DNA from: Aneurinibacillus soli
GTDB lineage: Bacteria; Bacillota; Bacilli; Aneurinibacillales; Aneurinibacillaceae
DNA: 64,000 bases
Direction: 5' to 3'
Assembly (NCBI RefSeq): GCF_002355375.1
Contig: NZ_AP017312.1
Coordinates: 2,187,001-2,251,000 of the forward strand
Under the pieces are notes generated by a model. The model did no database searches, was not told the origin of the DNA, and was given only the letters and a program-made list of their open reading frames with translations. Each line of letters opens with the position of its first letter. The stretch's first letter is position 1. Shown here piece after piece: positions 15,748 to 25,057 of this stretch. A program made the translations under genes and the position numbers.

Positions 15748-17661
15748 ATGATTCAGAAAAAATTCATCCGAAACAGCAGCGGCATGACTCTCATAGAAAT
15801 TGTCGTTTCGCTGGCTGCTGTCTCTGTTCTTATGCTTATTGTTATGGCGTCTTTTACCCTGCTTATGAAATCCAGCCTGTATACGCTGCAAAGCTCCGAA
15901 CTTCGCGGGCTGGCTAAAACTATTTATTCAAAACTGACAGATGACATCCATAAAGCAGAGAGCATTCATGTGTATCAGGAAACCGGGCATCACTATCTCA
16001 AAATCCGCAGCCAGACGGGCTGGGTTACTTATGATCTGGATACAGCAAACGAAACACTTTATTATAATGGACAGCCACTTGCGCGTGCTCAGGCAGATGG
16101 AGTTGCTGCTTTTGAAAAGCCGAATACGGACAAAGGAAAACCGTCTGTTTCTATCTCTCTCAAAGTAAAAGAAAAGGAATCGGATCCCTTTCTTACAGTA
16201 AAGTTCACCGCCAAATCAGAAGTGCGGCACACAATTGTTACATGTGCCAATAAACCGTCTGCTGATATGATTTGCATCGATACAGCAGAGAAGCTGGCCA
16301 AAATCGGAAACGATCCTGCTTACCCATTAAATGGGAAATATTTTCAAATTGCAGACATTGAGCTGAATACGTATCGTTCAGGAGAAGGCTGGGTTCCAAT
16401 CGGACAGAGGGAAACCACCCCATTCACTGGTATATATGAAGGAAATGGATTTCGTATTATAGGCCTGCGGATTAATCGACCCGACGAAAGCGGCCAGAGC
16501 TTATTCGGTTACGTAGCTGGCGCAGCTATTCGCCAGCTTCACCTAGATGATGTCTTAATTAAAGGAAAGCACAGTGTCGGTGCTTTGGCTGGTTCTAGCA
16601 TAAACACTACATTTTTAGACTGTACCGTTCAGGGGAGATTATTTGGTTTTCAAAACACAGGCGGATTGGTTGGTTTGCAGACAGGAAACAGCGCCAAAAT
16701 CGAACGATGCAGTACATTTGTCCAGATTGATAATGTCCGCCAAGAAGGGGTCCTATACGGAACCGCAGCAGGCGGGCTGATCGGACAAAATCAAAGTGGA
16801 ACCGTCTCTTATTCTTCATCTAGCGGTATCATTAAAGGCGTTCGTCAAACAGGAGGACTTATTGGTCTCAATACTGGAAGCGCGTCTATTGCTCATTCCT
16901 ACTCAAATTGTGATGTATATGGAAGTGATCTGGAAACAGGTGGATTCATAGGCAATAATCAGCTTTCTTCCACTATCCAAGATTGTTATGCTTCGGGTAC
17001 TGTACAAGGAGGAAACTCATATACAGGAGGACTAATTGGGTTTAATAGCACTGCATCCATTATCCGTTCCTACGCAACAGGAAATGTTACAGGCAAAAGA
17101 GAAGGTATTGGGGGGCTGGTCGGTACTAACGATGGCTTTGGCGCGCAGATTACGGACTGCTATGCTTCCGGTCGTGTCCTGGGATATCAAGGTGGTGCAG
17201 GTGGGTTGGTTGGATATAATATATCGGGTGCCCGTATCGAATCCAGCAAAGCATATGGAAATGTAGACGGCCAGGGGCCAACTTCCCCATCTAACTCTAA
17301 CATCGGTGGACTCGTTGGGCTTAATGAATCCTCCTTTATTTCCAATTCGGACGCATATGGAAGTGCGACAGGAATTAGCTATATAGGAGGATTAGTCGGA
17401 CAAAACAATAACAGTCTCATTGATAGTTCGACAGCAAAAGGTGACGTGAAAGCTGAAAATACAGCAGGCGGATTAGTCGGAAGCAATCAAAATAGCTCCA
17501 TCGTACGCAACACCTTTTCTTCGGGAAACGTGACTGGAACAGCAAATATCGGGGCTCTCATCGGCTGGAATTATGCTACATCCTCTGTGAAAGATTCTGA
17601 TTCTGAGAAAAAAAGTTCTATTCTCCCGCTTATTGGGCGAGATGATACTAGTACTCCATAA
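15748..17661 (+). CDS. Minor pseudopilin fused to a GLUG-repeat domain (putative tip adhesin)
   Basis: 637 residues. The N-terminus is a GspJ/PilW-like prepilin (RNSSG, cleavage, MTLIEIVVSLAAVSVLML; Glu +5) with a pilin domain to ~residue 170. A module with FTGIYEGNGFRI and SLFGYVAG follows. Then come about eleven repeats of ~25-30 residues built on GGL(V/I)GxN...SYA.GxV (GLUG motif, PF07581), ending near residue 620. GLUG repeats form beta-solenoids in secreted adhesins and proteases. ATG chosen behind AGGTGAT. The fusion suggests a tip-located binding protein (inference). Confidence 0.88.
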   Translation: MIQKKFIRNSSGMTLIEIVVSLAAVSVLMLIVMASFTLLMKSSLYTLQSSELRGLAKTIYSKLTDDIHKAESIHVYQETGHHYLKIRSQTGWVTYDLDTANETLYYNGQPLARAQADGVAAFEKPNTDKGKPSVSISLKVKEKESDPFLTVKFTAKSEVRHTIVTCANKPSADMICIDTAEKLAKIGNDPAYPLNGKYFQIADIELNTYRSGEGWVPIGQRETTPFTGIYEGNGFRIIGLRINRPDESGQSLFGYVAGAAIRQLHLDDVLIKGKHSVGALAGSSINTTFLDCTVQGRLFGFQNTGGLVGLQTGNSAKIERCSTFVQIDNVRQEGVLYGTAAGGLIGQNQSGTVSYSSSSGIIKGVRQTGGLIGLNTGSASIAHSYSNCDVYGSDLETGGFIGNNQLSSTIQDCYASGTVQGGNSYTGGLIGFNSTASIIRSYATGNVTGKREGIGGLVGTNDGFGAQITDCYASGRVLGYQGGAGGLVGYNISGARIESSKAYGNVDGQGPTSPSNSNIGGLVGLNESSFISNSDAYGSATGISYIGGLVGQNNNSLIDSSTAKGDVKAENTAGGLVGSNQNSSIVRNTFSSGNVTGTANIGALIGWNYATSSVKDSDSEKKSSILPLIGRDDTSTP

Positions 17662-17694
17662 TTATTCTACATTACAGAAAGGGGGCCACTTATC

Positions 17695-19689
17695 ATGCCT
17701 GATCATACAAACCGTCAGGCAGGAAGCATTACCTTCTCGCTTATATTGCTTATATGTGTCACTATTATTTCGCTCTCTCTTCTTCCTTTTCTATCAGGAG
17801 AAAACCTAAGAACCAAGCGAACAGAAGTACTGGCTGGAGTTGAGGCATCTGGAAAAGCAGCGGCCGAATATATTGCCTATTCGATTAAAAAGCAGCTTAA
17901 TAAGAGTAAAAATATCAAGCTTGTGGTTGATCCAAAAACCGGAACGGCTTTCTTTCCTTCTACCATTTCGCTTGTTTCAGACACATTTTTGATAGGCACT
18001 TTACAGCCGAATGTTAATGCGATTACCAGCTTCCTTGGCCACAAACAGAACGTAATAGAAATAGAGCAACAGGAAGTCCCATCTTTCCCACCGTTATTCG
18101 GTCCCGTACAGGATGGACTTTTGTATCGGTATCCGGATATCCAAATTTCTTTTGTTCTACAGTCAGATACAGAATCGTATCACAGTCGCGCTTCTGTCAT
18201 CCTGCGTAATCTTGCTTTTCAAAAAAACGGCATGGACTCAGCACAGTTACAGGACACATATACGGTATCTATAGAAAATTGGGAACTCAAAAACACGGCT
18301 CTCACTTTGCACTCTTTTACTTGCTCTGATGTTCCAGAAGGTTGGAAATGCATCTCCAGCGCAGATGATGTAAGAAAAATCGGAACTTCTTCTGATATGC
18401 CCTTAGACGGAAAGTACTTTCAAATTAATGATATTAATCTTAGCTCCATATCTGAATGGACTCCGATCGGTACCGAGTCAGCTCCATTTACAGGCTCCTA
18501 TAATGGAAACTCTTTTGTCATCAATAGCCTCACGATTAACCAGCCAACACATACTAATCAAGGATTGTTTGGCTATGTGAGTGGTGGCACCATTACGAAT
18601 GTACAGCTAGAGAATGTTCATATAATAGCGAAAGAAAATGCCGGCGGGCTGATCGGCACAGCTGCTTCCGCTTCTCTCGTTCGAAACTCGACTGTAACTG
18701 GATACGATCCAAGTATAATAAATATAAACGGAGAAAAAGGTCTCGGGGGACTCATTGGTTTGCAGAAGGAAAAGTCCCTTACCGATCAGTGTTATGCATC
18801 TGTCGGTGTAAAAGGAGCCGATCACGCTGGCGGACTAATCGGAGAGAATCATGCCTCTACCGTCATCCAATCCCATGCAAGCGGAAAAGTAGAGGTGATC
18901 TATAACGGCTCCTACACATCCGGAACGCAATTTTCTGGCGGACTCGTCGGCGGCAATAATGAAAGCGGATTGGTTTCACACTGTTACGCTGATACTGAGG
19001 TATACACTACAACAGGCAAAGGCGGCGGCTTAGTAGGGGGAAATCGCTATTCCACTATTCAATATTCACACGCGTCCGGCTCAGTATCTGCTTCTGATAC
19101 GGCCGGTGGACTCGTTGGATACGGGGAAAATTCTCTCATTCACAATTCATATTCGACTGGTGCTGTAACTGTTAGGGATCATTACGCAGGCGGACTTGTA
19201 GGCTTCCAAAAATACGGCAGCTCTATTTACGATTCTTATGCTTCAGGAACTGTACGTGGGGGAGGCGATTATATAGGCGGACTCGTTGGTGCACAGTATG
19301 GTAACTACATGGGAGGCTCCGTTATCGAAAATACGTATGCGTCAGGACGAGTAGAAGGGCGTTCATATGTGGGAGGACTTCTGGGCTATGCAGGTGATGG
19401 GGCGAGTGAAGCACAGCTCTCCTCTATTCGCCGCTCCTACGCTCTTAATTCATCCGTATCTGGAACTTCTCATATTGGAAAAATTGTAGGTGCAGCCCTC
19501 AACTCTTCTGTTACAATGACTGACCTGTACTGCCTCAGTACTATGACAGGAGGGCACATAAACTATGCTACTTCTTCTATTACTCCGGAACAGGCTGTTA
19601 CACAGGCACCATATGAAGCATATACGCTATGGGATTTTGGTAATGTTTGGTCAATTAAAGCGAATTCCTATCCAGCCCTCAACCCTTAA
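17695..19689 (+). CDS. PilX/GspK-like protein with GLUG-repeat domain
   Basis: 664 residues. The start resembles a prepilin leader (RQAG, then SITFSLILLICVTIISLSLLP) but lacks Glu at +5, as in GspK-type tip pseudopilins. A ~190-residue domain follows, then the same FTGSYNGNSFVINSL/LFGYVSGG module as in the preceding protein, and about nine GLUG repeats (GGLVGxN...SYASG.V). The AAAGGGGG site fits the ATG at 17695. The shared module shows duplication of the C-terminal domain between two different pseudopilin types. No terminator is obvious downstream. Confidence 0.85.
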   Translation: MPDHTNRQAGSITFSLILLICVTIISLSLLPFLSGENLRTKRTEVLAGVEASGKAAAEYIAYSIKKQLNKSKNIKLVVDPKTGTAFFPSTISLVSDTFLIGTLQPNVNAITSFLGHKQNVIEIEQQEVPSFPPLFGPVQDGLLYRYPDIQISFVLQSDTESYHSRASVILRNLAFQKNGMDSAQLQDTYTVSIENWELKNTALTLHSFTCSDVPEGWKCISSADDVRKIGTSSDMPLDGKYFQINDINLSSISEWTPIGTESAPFTGSYNGNSFVINSLTINQPTHTNQGLFGYVSGGTITNVQLENVHIIAKENAGGLIGTAASASLVRNSTVTGYDPSIININGEKGLGGLIGLQKEKSLTDQCYASVGVKGADHAGGLIGENHASTVIQSHASGKVEVIYNGSYTSGTQFSGGLVGGNNESGLVSHCYADTEVYTTTGKGGGLVGGNRYSTIQYSHASGSVSASDTAGGLVGYGENSLIHNSYSTGAVTVRDHYAGGLVGFQKYGSSIYDSYASGTVRGGGDYIGGLVGAQYGNYMGGSVIENTYASGRVEGRSYVGGLLGYAGDGASEAQLSSIRRSYALNSSVSGTSHIGKIVGAALNSSVTMTDLYCLSTMTGGHINYATSSITPEQAVTQAPYEAYTLWDFGNVWSIKANSYPALNP

Positions 19690-19718
19690 TTTACAATTCT
19701 TTGTAGAAGACAAACAAG

Positions 19719-19859
19719 ATGCTTTCGCTAGTCGGTCATACGATGGGATCCGATTTGCGTACGCAAATCGAAGCGCTACTCGATCATTTACCAGCGAAAG
19801 AAGGACAAATCATCCGGATGCGGTTCGGATTTGATGAAGATGAACTGAAAATGCTGTAA
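19719..19859 (+). pseudogene. 46-codon fragment resembling sigma-70 region 4
   Basis: The reading frame encodes 46 residues, with EALLDHLPAKEGQIIRMRFG followed by FDEDE. This is close to the LPxREExVLRLRFGLD pattern of sigma factor region 4.1, but the DNA-binding helices of region 4.2 are missing. No ribosome binding site fits well. It is more likely a remnant than an active gene. A 20-base perfect palindrome lies inside it at 19751-19770. The rest of the 400-base gap (19860-20093) is AT-rich leader for the polysaccharide cluster; no clear promoter could be fixed. Confidence 0.35.
19751..19770. repeat. 20-base perfect palindrome
   Basis: CGATTTGCGT is followed immediately by its exact reverse complement. 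No T tract follows, so it is not a terminator. It lies 324 bases before the first polysaccharide gene and could be an operator. Confidence 0.5.
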
Positions 19860-20093
19860 GAGATTGGTGAGCTTTTTATATTTAAAAATACGGGCATAGT
19901 TAATTTATCGTGGAATGGTTTACTTTATAAGACTTTTGTGCTACTGTATTCCATAGTTTAGATGCTTTTGTTTTAATTGGGTTTTATGGTTTTATAAGTA
20001 AAAAGCATGTTAATAGTAAAAATGTCATTGTGTTAAGGAATAGATAGATAAAACGGATAAAAGAGGATAAAGAGAGCTTAGGGGGAGTACAGG

Positions 20094-21995
20094 ATGAGGG
20101 GGTTAGCATATCAAAAGCGAATGCTCATTCTTACAATTGTTGACGCGTTACTAATTGGCAGTAGTGTATTTATCGCTTACCAATTAAGATTCGAGATGGA
20201 TATTCCGCTTGTTTATTGGAATACAGTACCTAAAGCTGTGATCATAGCGGTTTTATGTAGTTATCTTCTTCTTTATCAATTTAAAATATATAAGCGCTTG
20301 TGGCGTTACGCGAGCGTCGGTGAACTATATTCGATCGTAAAGGCAATTACTTTTGGAACGGTTTTATTTATTTTGTTGAATGAAATTATTTTTTATTACT
20401 CGATTCCTCGTTCGATTTATCTGATTAGTTGGATGGGATGTATCATTAGTATAGGAGGCTCCAGATTTATCTGGCGTATGAAGAAAGATAAGTATACTGC
20501 GCCGAATAAACGAAAATCAGGAAGAAACAGAGCCCTCATTATCGGAGCAGGAGATGCTGGAATATTGATTACAAAAGAGCTAAAGCACTCCTTTTCACAA
20601 GATATTTATCCGGTAGGATTTATTGATGATGACCTAAACAAACGAAATTTTCAAGTGAATGGGTTACCTGTATTAGGAGGCCGAGAATCGATTGTTGAAA
20701 ATGTAAAAAAGCATGAAGTGTCCACTATTATTATTGCATTGCCATCTGCCCCTAGGTCTGAAATCAAGCAAATTATCGAAATTTGCAAACAAGTCCCCTG
20801 TACGTTAAAAACTCTTCCAAGTGTATATGATTTAGTAAGCGGAAAAACTGTGATTCAACCTATGCGTGACATAGACGTAGAAGATTTGCTTGGACGTGAT
20901 CCGGTTAAGATTGATTTAAAAGGGATAGCTCACTATATTTCGGATAAAGTTGTTCTTGTAACAGGAGCAGGAGGGTCAATCGGATCGGAACTGTGCAGGC
21001 AAATTGCAATGTTTAATCCGATGAAATTAATTCTTTTGGGCCACGGTGAAAACAGCATTTATTTGATAGAGAATGAGCTTCGTAACAAGTACACAGAATT
21101 ATCAGTCGAGTCTGTGATTGCTAATATACAAGATCAGCAGAGGATAGATGAAGTTTTTGATTTGCTTCGGCCGAATGTAGTATTTCATGCTGCTGCCCAT
21201 AAACATGTCCCGCTGATGGAAGCGAATCCTATAGAAGCAGTCAAAAATAATATTTTTGGTACAAAAAATGTTGTATATGCAGCGGACAAATATAGAGTGG
21301 AACGTTTTGTTATGATTTCCTCTGATAAAGCGGTGAATCCGACCAGTGTCATGGGTGTTACCAAGCGGGTTGCTGAGATGATTATTCAGAGTATAAGTAG
21401 GGAAAGCAACACGCTTTTTTCAGTTGTCCGTTTTGGCAATGTGCTAGGAAGCCGAGGGAGTGTAATTCCACTTTTTAAAAGGCAAATTTCAGGTGGAGGA
21501 CCTGTTACGGTTACACATCCAGAAATGATTCGCTATTTTATGACAATTCCTGAGGCTGTGCAATTGGTTATTCAAGCGGGAGCATTTGCCAAAGATAGGG
21601 GACTTTTTGTGCTTGATATGGGAGAACCTGTAAAAATTGACACACTTGCCCGGGATTTAATTCGTCTATCAGGATTCGAACCTGATAAAGAAATACAGGT
21701 TGTATATACAGGAGTTCGTCCGGGGGAGAAGTTATACGAGGAATTGTTTACAACCAGGGAAAGCTTGAACGCTACGAATCATAATCGCATTTTTAGTGCA
21801 AGACCAGAGCTTATAGCGAAAAAGGAAATTGAAATGTATTTAGATAAACTGAAAAGCAAGGCACTTCATAATCATGAAGATATTTGTTTGGTATTACAGG
21901 AGATTGTCCCTACTTTTAGAAGGAACATAGAGAAAAGTCAACAGAATAGTGTAGATATTCTTAATAAGAAGTGTATGGAATATAGTGTGAAGTAA
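20094..21995 (+). CDS. epsC: Membrane UDP-HexNAc 4,6-dehydratase (EpsC/PglF/CapD type)
   Basis: 633 residues. Four N-terminal membrane helices (~1-130) are followed by a CoA-binding-like Rossmann domain (NRALIIGAGDAGILI) and a second short-chain dehydrogenase domain with TGAGGSIGSELCRQI for NAD. The catalytic region SSDKAVNPTSVMGVTKRVAE has Met in place of the usual Tyr, as in the long PglF/WbpM-type dehydratases. It would convert UDP-GlcNAc to the 4-keto-6-deoxy sugar. First gene of the eps-like cluster, with GGGGGA 7 bases before the ATG. It supplies the aminotransferase that follows. Confidence 0.9.
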   Translation: MRGLAYQKRMLILTIVDALLIGSSVFIAYQLRFEMDIPLVYWNTVPKAVIIAVLCSYLLLYQFKIYKRLWRYASVGELYSIVKAITFGTVLFILLNEIIFYYSIPRSIYLISWMGCIISIGGSRFIWRMKKDKYTAPNKRKSGRNRALIIGAGDAGILITKELKHSFSQDIYPVGFIDDDLNKRNFQVNGLPVLGGRESIVENVKKHEVSTIIIALPSAPRSEIKQIIEICKQVPCTLKTLPSVYDLVSGKTVIQPMRDIDVEDLLGRDPVKIDLKGIAHYISDKVVLVTGAGGSIGSELCRQIAMFNPMKLILLGHGENSIYLIENELRNKYTELSVESVIANIQDQQRIDEVFDLLRPNVVFHAAAHKHVPLMEANPIEAVKNNIFGTKNVVYAADKYRVERFVMISSDKAVNPTSVMGVTKRVAEMIIQSISRESNTLFSVVRFGNVLGSRGSVIPLFKRQISGGGPVTVTHPEMIRYFMTIPEAVQLVIQAGAFAKDRGLFVLDMGEPVKIDTLARDLIRLSGFEPDKEIQVVYTGVRPGEKLYEELFTTRESLNATNHNRIFSARPELIAKKEIEMYLDKLKSKALHNHEDICLVLQEIVPTFRRNIEKSQQNSVDILNKKCMEYSVK

Positions 21996-22040
21996 AGTAT
22001 GGTCTGACACATTAAAAAATGATAAAAAGGGTCTGAATAT

Positions 22041-23177
22041 ATGAAGAAGAGAATTTATTTATCTCCCCCGCATATCGGAAAGATGGAAAAAGCATATGTA
22101 GACGAAGCTTTTCGTGACAACTGGATTGCACCTGTCGGACCACATATTGATGCGTTTGAAAGAGAACTCGCACAGTATGTTGGGGTAAAGGGAGCTGTAG
22201 CGTTAAATTCAGGTACTGCGGCTCTTCACTTGGCATTGCGTTTGTTGGGTGTAGAAGAGGGAGATGTTGTATTCTGCTCTACGCTTACATTTGTTGCTAG
22301 TGCAAACCCGATTTTATATCAGGGAGCGCATCCTGTCTTTATTGACTCTGAACCGAATTCTTGGAATATGTCGCCACAGGCATTAGAACGAGCTTTCATG
22401 GATTCGGCAAAAAACGAAAAGTTACCTAAAGCTGTTATTATTGTTAGTCTGTATGGACAAAGCGCCGATATGGATCCATTACTTTCTATTTGCAAGCGAT
22501 ATGGGGTACCTGTTATTGAAGATGCGGCTGAATCGTTAGGGGCGACGTATAAAGGAAAAGCAAGCGGAACGTTCGGGGATTTTGGTGTTTATTCATTTAA
22601 TGGAAATAAAATTATTACGACATCAGGTGGTGGTGCTCTTGTATCGAATGATACGGAAGCACTGAATAAAGCTCGGTTTTGGGCCACGCAAGCGCGGGAT
22701 CAGGCACGGCATTATCAGCATAGCGATATGGGATATAATTACCGTTTAAGCAATGTGCTGGCTGGAATTGGGCGTGGACAGTTACAAATATTAGATGAAC
22801 GCATTCGTACACGTAGGAACATATATGATAGGTACGTTCGTTTACTAGGAGATGCCCCCGGTTTTTCATTTATGCCAGAGATGGAGGGCAGTTACTCAAC
22901 ACGTTGGCTTACGGTAGTAAGCATTGATCTGCAGCAAAGTGGTATTCGTTCAGTAGAACTAGTAGATAGGCTTGAGGAAAATAATATTGAAGCAAGAGCG
23001 GTGTGGAAACCACTTCACTTACAGCCACTATTTGAAAAATGTTTGTATTATTCTCATAAAGAAGGGTACAGTGTATCCGATCACTTGTTTGCAACCGGGG
23101 TTTGTTTCCCTTCTGGATCAACACTTGAGGAAGAAGATATACAGCGAATTGTTGCTTGTATACGAGAAATGGTATGA
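22041..23177 (+). CDS. epsN: DegT/DnrJ/EryC1-family sugar aminotransferase
   Basis: 378 residues of fold-type I PLP aminotransferase. The PLP lysine lies in SFNGNKIITTSGGGAL, and the NSGTAALHLALRLLGV and VPVIEDAAESLGATYKGK segments are typical. After a 4,6-dehydratase it should aminate UDP-4-keto-6-deoxy-GlcNAc at C4, as PglE or EpsN do. It is preceded by AAAAAGGGTCTG and overlaps the next gene by the ATGA quartet. Confidence 0.9.
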   Translation: MKKRIYLSPPHIGKMEKAYVDEAFRDNWIAPVGPHIDAFERELAQYVGVKGAVALNSGTAALHLALRLLGVEEGDVVFCSTLTFVASANPILYQGAHPVFIDSEPNSWNMSPQALERAFMDSAKNEKLPKAVIIVSLYGQSADMDPLLSICKRYGVPVIEDAAESLGATYKGKASGTFGDFGVYSFNGNKIITTSGGGALVSNDTEALNKARFWATQARDQARHYQHSDMGYNYRLSNVLAGIGRGQLQILDERIRTRRNIYDRYVRLLGDAPGFSFMPEMEGSYSTRWLTVVSIDLQQSGIRSVELVDRLEENNIEARAVWKPLHLQPLFEKCLYYSHKEGYSVSDHLFATGVCFPSGSTLEEEDIQRIVACIREMV

Positions 23178-24376
23178 AACTTATTTTTGCTCATGACACA
23201 ATCCTTCAATATGATAAGGCGAGTGACCAATATTATAGTGCGGCATTTTCGTATTCGTTATGGTCTCGCTATTTAACAATGTTTAATCAGATGACGGTTG
23301 TTTCTCGTATGCGTGAAATGGAAGAAGGGGAGAGGAGGCAGATTCAGGCTTTATCAAGTGGTCCACATGTGTCGTTTGCACCTGTTCCCTCGATCAGTAG
23401 TCCGCTTGCGATGATAAAGTACCGCTCCACAGCAATTATGCTGATGAAGAAGGCGTTAGCTGATGCTGATATTGTAATTGCGCGACTTCCGAGTGAAGTA
23501 GGAGCGTTGGCCATTCATGTGGCGAAAAAGCTAGGGAAGCCATGGGCTGTTGAATTGGTTGGGCACGTATGGGATTCGTTCTGGCATTGTGGAAATTGGA
23601 AAGGAAAAGTATACGCGCCCGTGATGACATGGCGTATCAAATCTTTAGTACGGCAAGCACCCATTGTCCTTTATGTGACGGAACAATTTTTACAGGAAAA
23701 ATACCCAACAAGTGGGAAAATGATAAGTTGTTCAGATGTAGAGATTCCAGATGTCTCCTCTGAGGTGCTGTACCGTCGCTTGTATCGTGCGACAGAGAAA
23801 CGCTCTTCTTATGTTATCGGACTTATCGGTTCTATGCGTTCGAAATATAAAGGAATTGATACAGCTATACGAGCCGTAGCTCGGTTAAAAGATAGAGTGC
23901 CAGCAATCAAGCTACGAATTTTGGGCGATGGAAATACAACTCCGTGGAGGAGATTGGCCGAACAGTTGGGCGTAGGGGAAAAGGTAGAATTCTGCGGAGA
24001 AATTCCAGGAGGTCAGCCTGTTTTTGACTGGCTAGACAATATTGATGTATATATTCAACCAAGCAAAACGGAAGGCTTACCCCGTTCGCTTATTGAGGCG
24101 ATGAGTCGGGGATTGCCGTGTTTTGCTTCTCATGTAGGAGGAATTCCTGAACTTTTGCCAGAGAGTTGCTTAATAGAAGCAGGGGATGATGACCATCTGG
24201 CTCAGCTATTCTTCACTCTTTATCAAGACGTAAATTGGGAGGAAACGCTTGTGAAGCAAAATTTTCATAAAGCGTCCACGTATGAAAAATCAGTGTTAGA
24301 TGTAAGAAGAAAGGAATTTTTAGAAGAGGTTTATCGATTAGTCAAACGAAGTTCAGCAGGTGGATTGCAGCCGTAG
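23174..24376 (+). CDS. Glycosyltransferase family 4
   Basis: 400 residues, GT-B fold. The ATG at 23174 overlaps the aminotransferase stop (ATGA), giving MKLIFAHDTILQYDKA. The C-terminal half shows the family-4 signature: GLIGSMRSKYKGIDTAIRAV, then QPSKTEGLPRSLIEAMSRGLP with the EGLPRS.IEA donor-binding pair. It would add one sugar to the lipid-linked repeat unit on the cytoplasmic side. Donor and acceptor are unknown. Confidence 0.85.
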   Translation: MKLIFAHDTILQYDKASDQYYSAAFSYSLWSRYLTMFNQMTVVSRMREMEEGERRQIQALSSGPHVSFAPVPSISSPLAMIKYRSTAIMLMKKALADADIVIARLPSEVGALAIHVAKKLGKPWAVELVGHVWDSFWHCGNWKGKVYAPVMTWRIKSLVRQAPIVLYVTEQFLQEKYPTSGKMISCSDVEIPDVSSEVLYRRLYRATEKRSSYVIGLIGSMRSKYKGIDTAIRAVARLKDRVPAIKLRILGDGNTTPWRRLAEQLGVGEKVEFCGEIPGGQPVFDWLDNIDVYIQPSKTEGLPRSLIEAMSRGLPCFASHVGGIPELLPESCLIEAGDDDHLAQLFFTLYQDVNWEETLVKQNFHKASTYEKSVLDVRRKEFLEEVYRLVKRSSAGGLQP

Positions 24377-24387
24377 GAGGAACAAGA

Positions 24388-25023
24388 ATGAGGTTGGAGA
24401 GAGAACGGACAAGACGAAGAACACGGGCGAAAAGTTACCGAAGAATAGCATACATACTGTCCTTTGCGGTTCTTATTTTCTCAGTTCTGTTCTGGAGAGA
24501 AGACATAGTAAAGGGAATAGCACAGTTTTTAATCGTGCAAGACAATCCGAAAAAAAGCGACGCTGTGCTGGTTCTTGGTGGAGAGCACGACAAAGAGCGA
24601 ACGAAAAGAGCTGCTCAACTGTTTCATGCAGGATATGCTGTCCACTATGTTGTTTCCGATGGCGGATATAATTACAAGGGAGCAAAAATAACCGATGAGA
24701 TGGCAAAGGCCGCCGAATTATATAAGGTTCCTCGTTCGGTCATTGTGATGGAAGACAAGGCGTTAAGTACATACGATAATGCGGTCTATACGCGACAATT
24801 AATGGAGAAGGAAGGTTGGAAATCAGCGATTGTTGTGACGAGCAATTGGCATACAAGAAGAGCGAAAATGACGTTCGATAAAGTCTATAAGGATTCCGGG
24901 ATCACGCTAAGCTATGCCTCGGCAGAGGACACTACACTAGAGAATTGGTGGGGTGATCTGGAGAAAAGTAAGATTGTACTTAAAGAGTGGGTGAAAATTA
25001 TTTTTTATAAGGTTCGTTATTAG
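24388..25023 (+). CDS. YdcF-like (DUF218) membrane-anchored protein
   Basis: 211 residues: a basic N-terminal tail, one membrane helix (~21-36) and a DUF218 domain with AVLVLGGEHDKERTKRAAQLF, the SDGG segment, and the SxSTYDNA-type and TSNWHTRRA motifs of the family. DUF218 proteins (ElyC/SanA/YdcF) act in envelope polysaccharide or lipid-carrier metabolism, but the biochemical reaction is not established. GTAGGAGGAA precedes the ATG. Its place inside the cluster suggests a role in undecaprenyl-linked glycan processing. Confidence 0.8.
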   Translation: MRLERERTRRRTRAKSYRRIAYILSFAVLIFSVLFWREDIVKGIAQFLIVQDNPKKSDAVLVLGGEHDKERTKRAAQLFHAGYAVHYVVSDGGYNYKGAKITDEMAKAAELYKVPRSVIVMEDKALSTYDNAVYTRQLMEKEGWKSAIVVTSNWHTRRAKMTFDKVYKDSGITLSYASAEDTTLENWWGDLEKSKIVLKEWVKIIFYKVRY

Positions 25024-25057
25024 ATATAGAAGAGAGAAGTGAAAGGAGAGAGCGCCT

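Noticed and set aside
16600-17560. Repetitive DNA that might be read as a repeat array or CRISPR
   Set aside because: The repeats are in frame and encode GLUG motifs; unit length and sequence vary, unlike CRISPR repeats.
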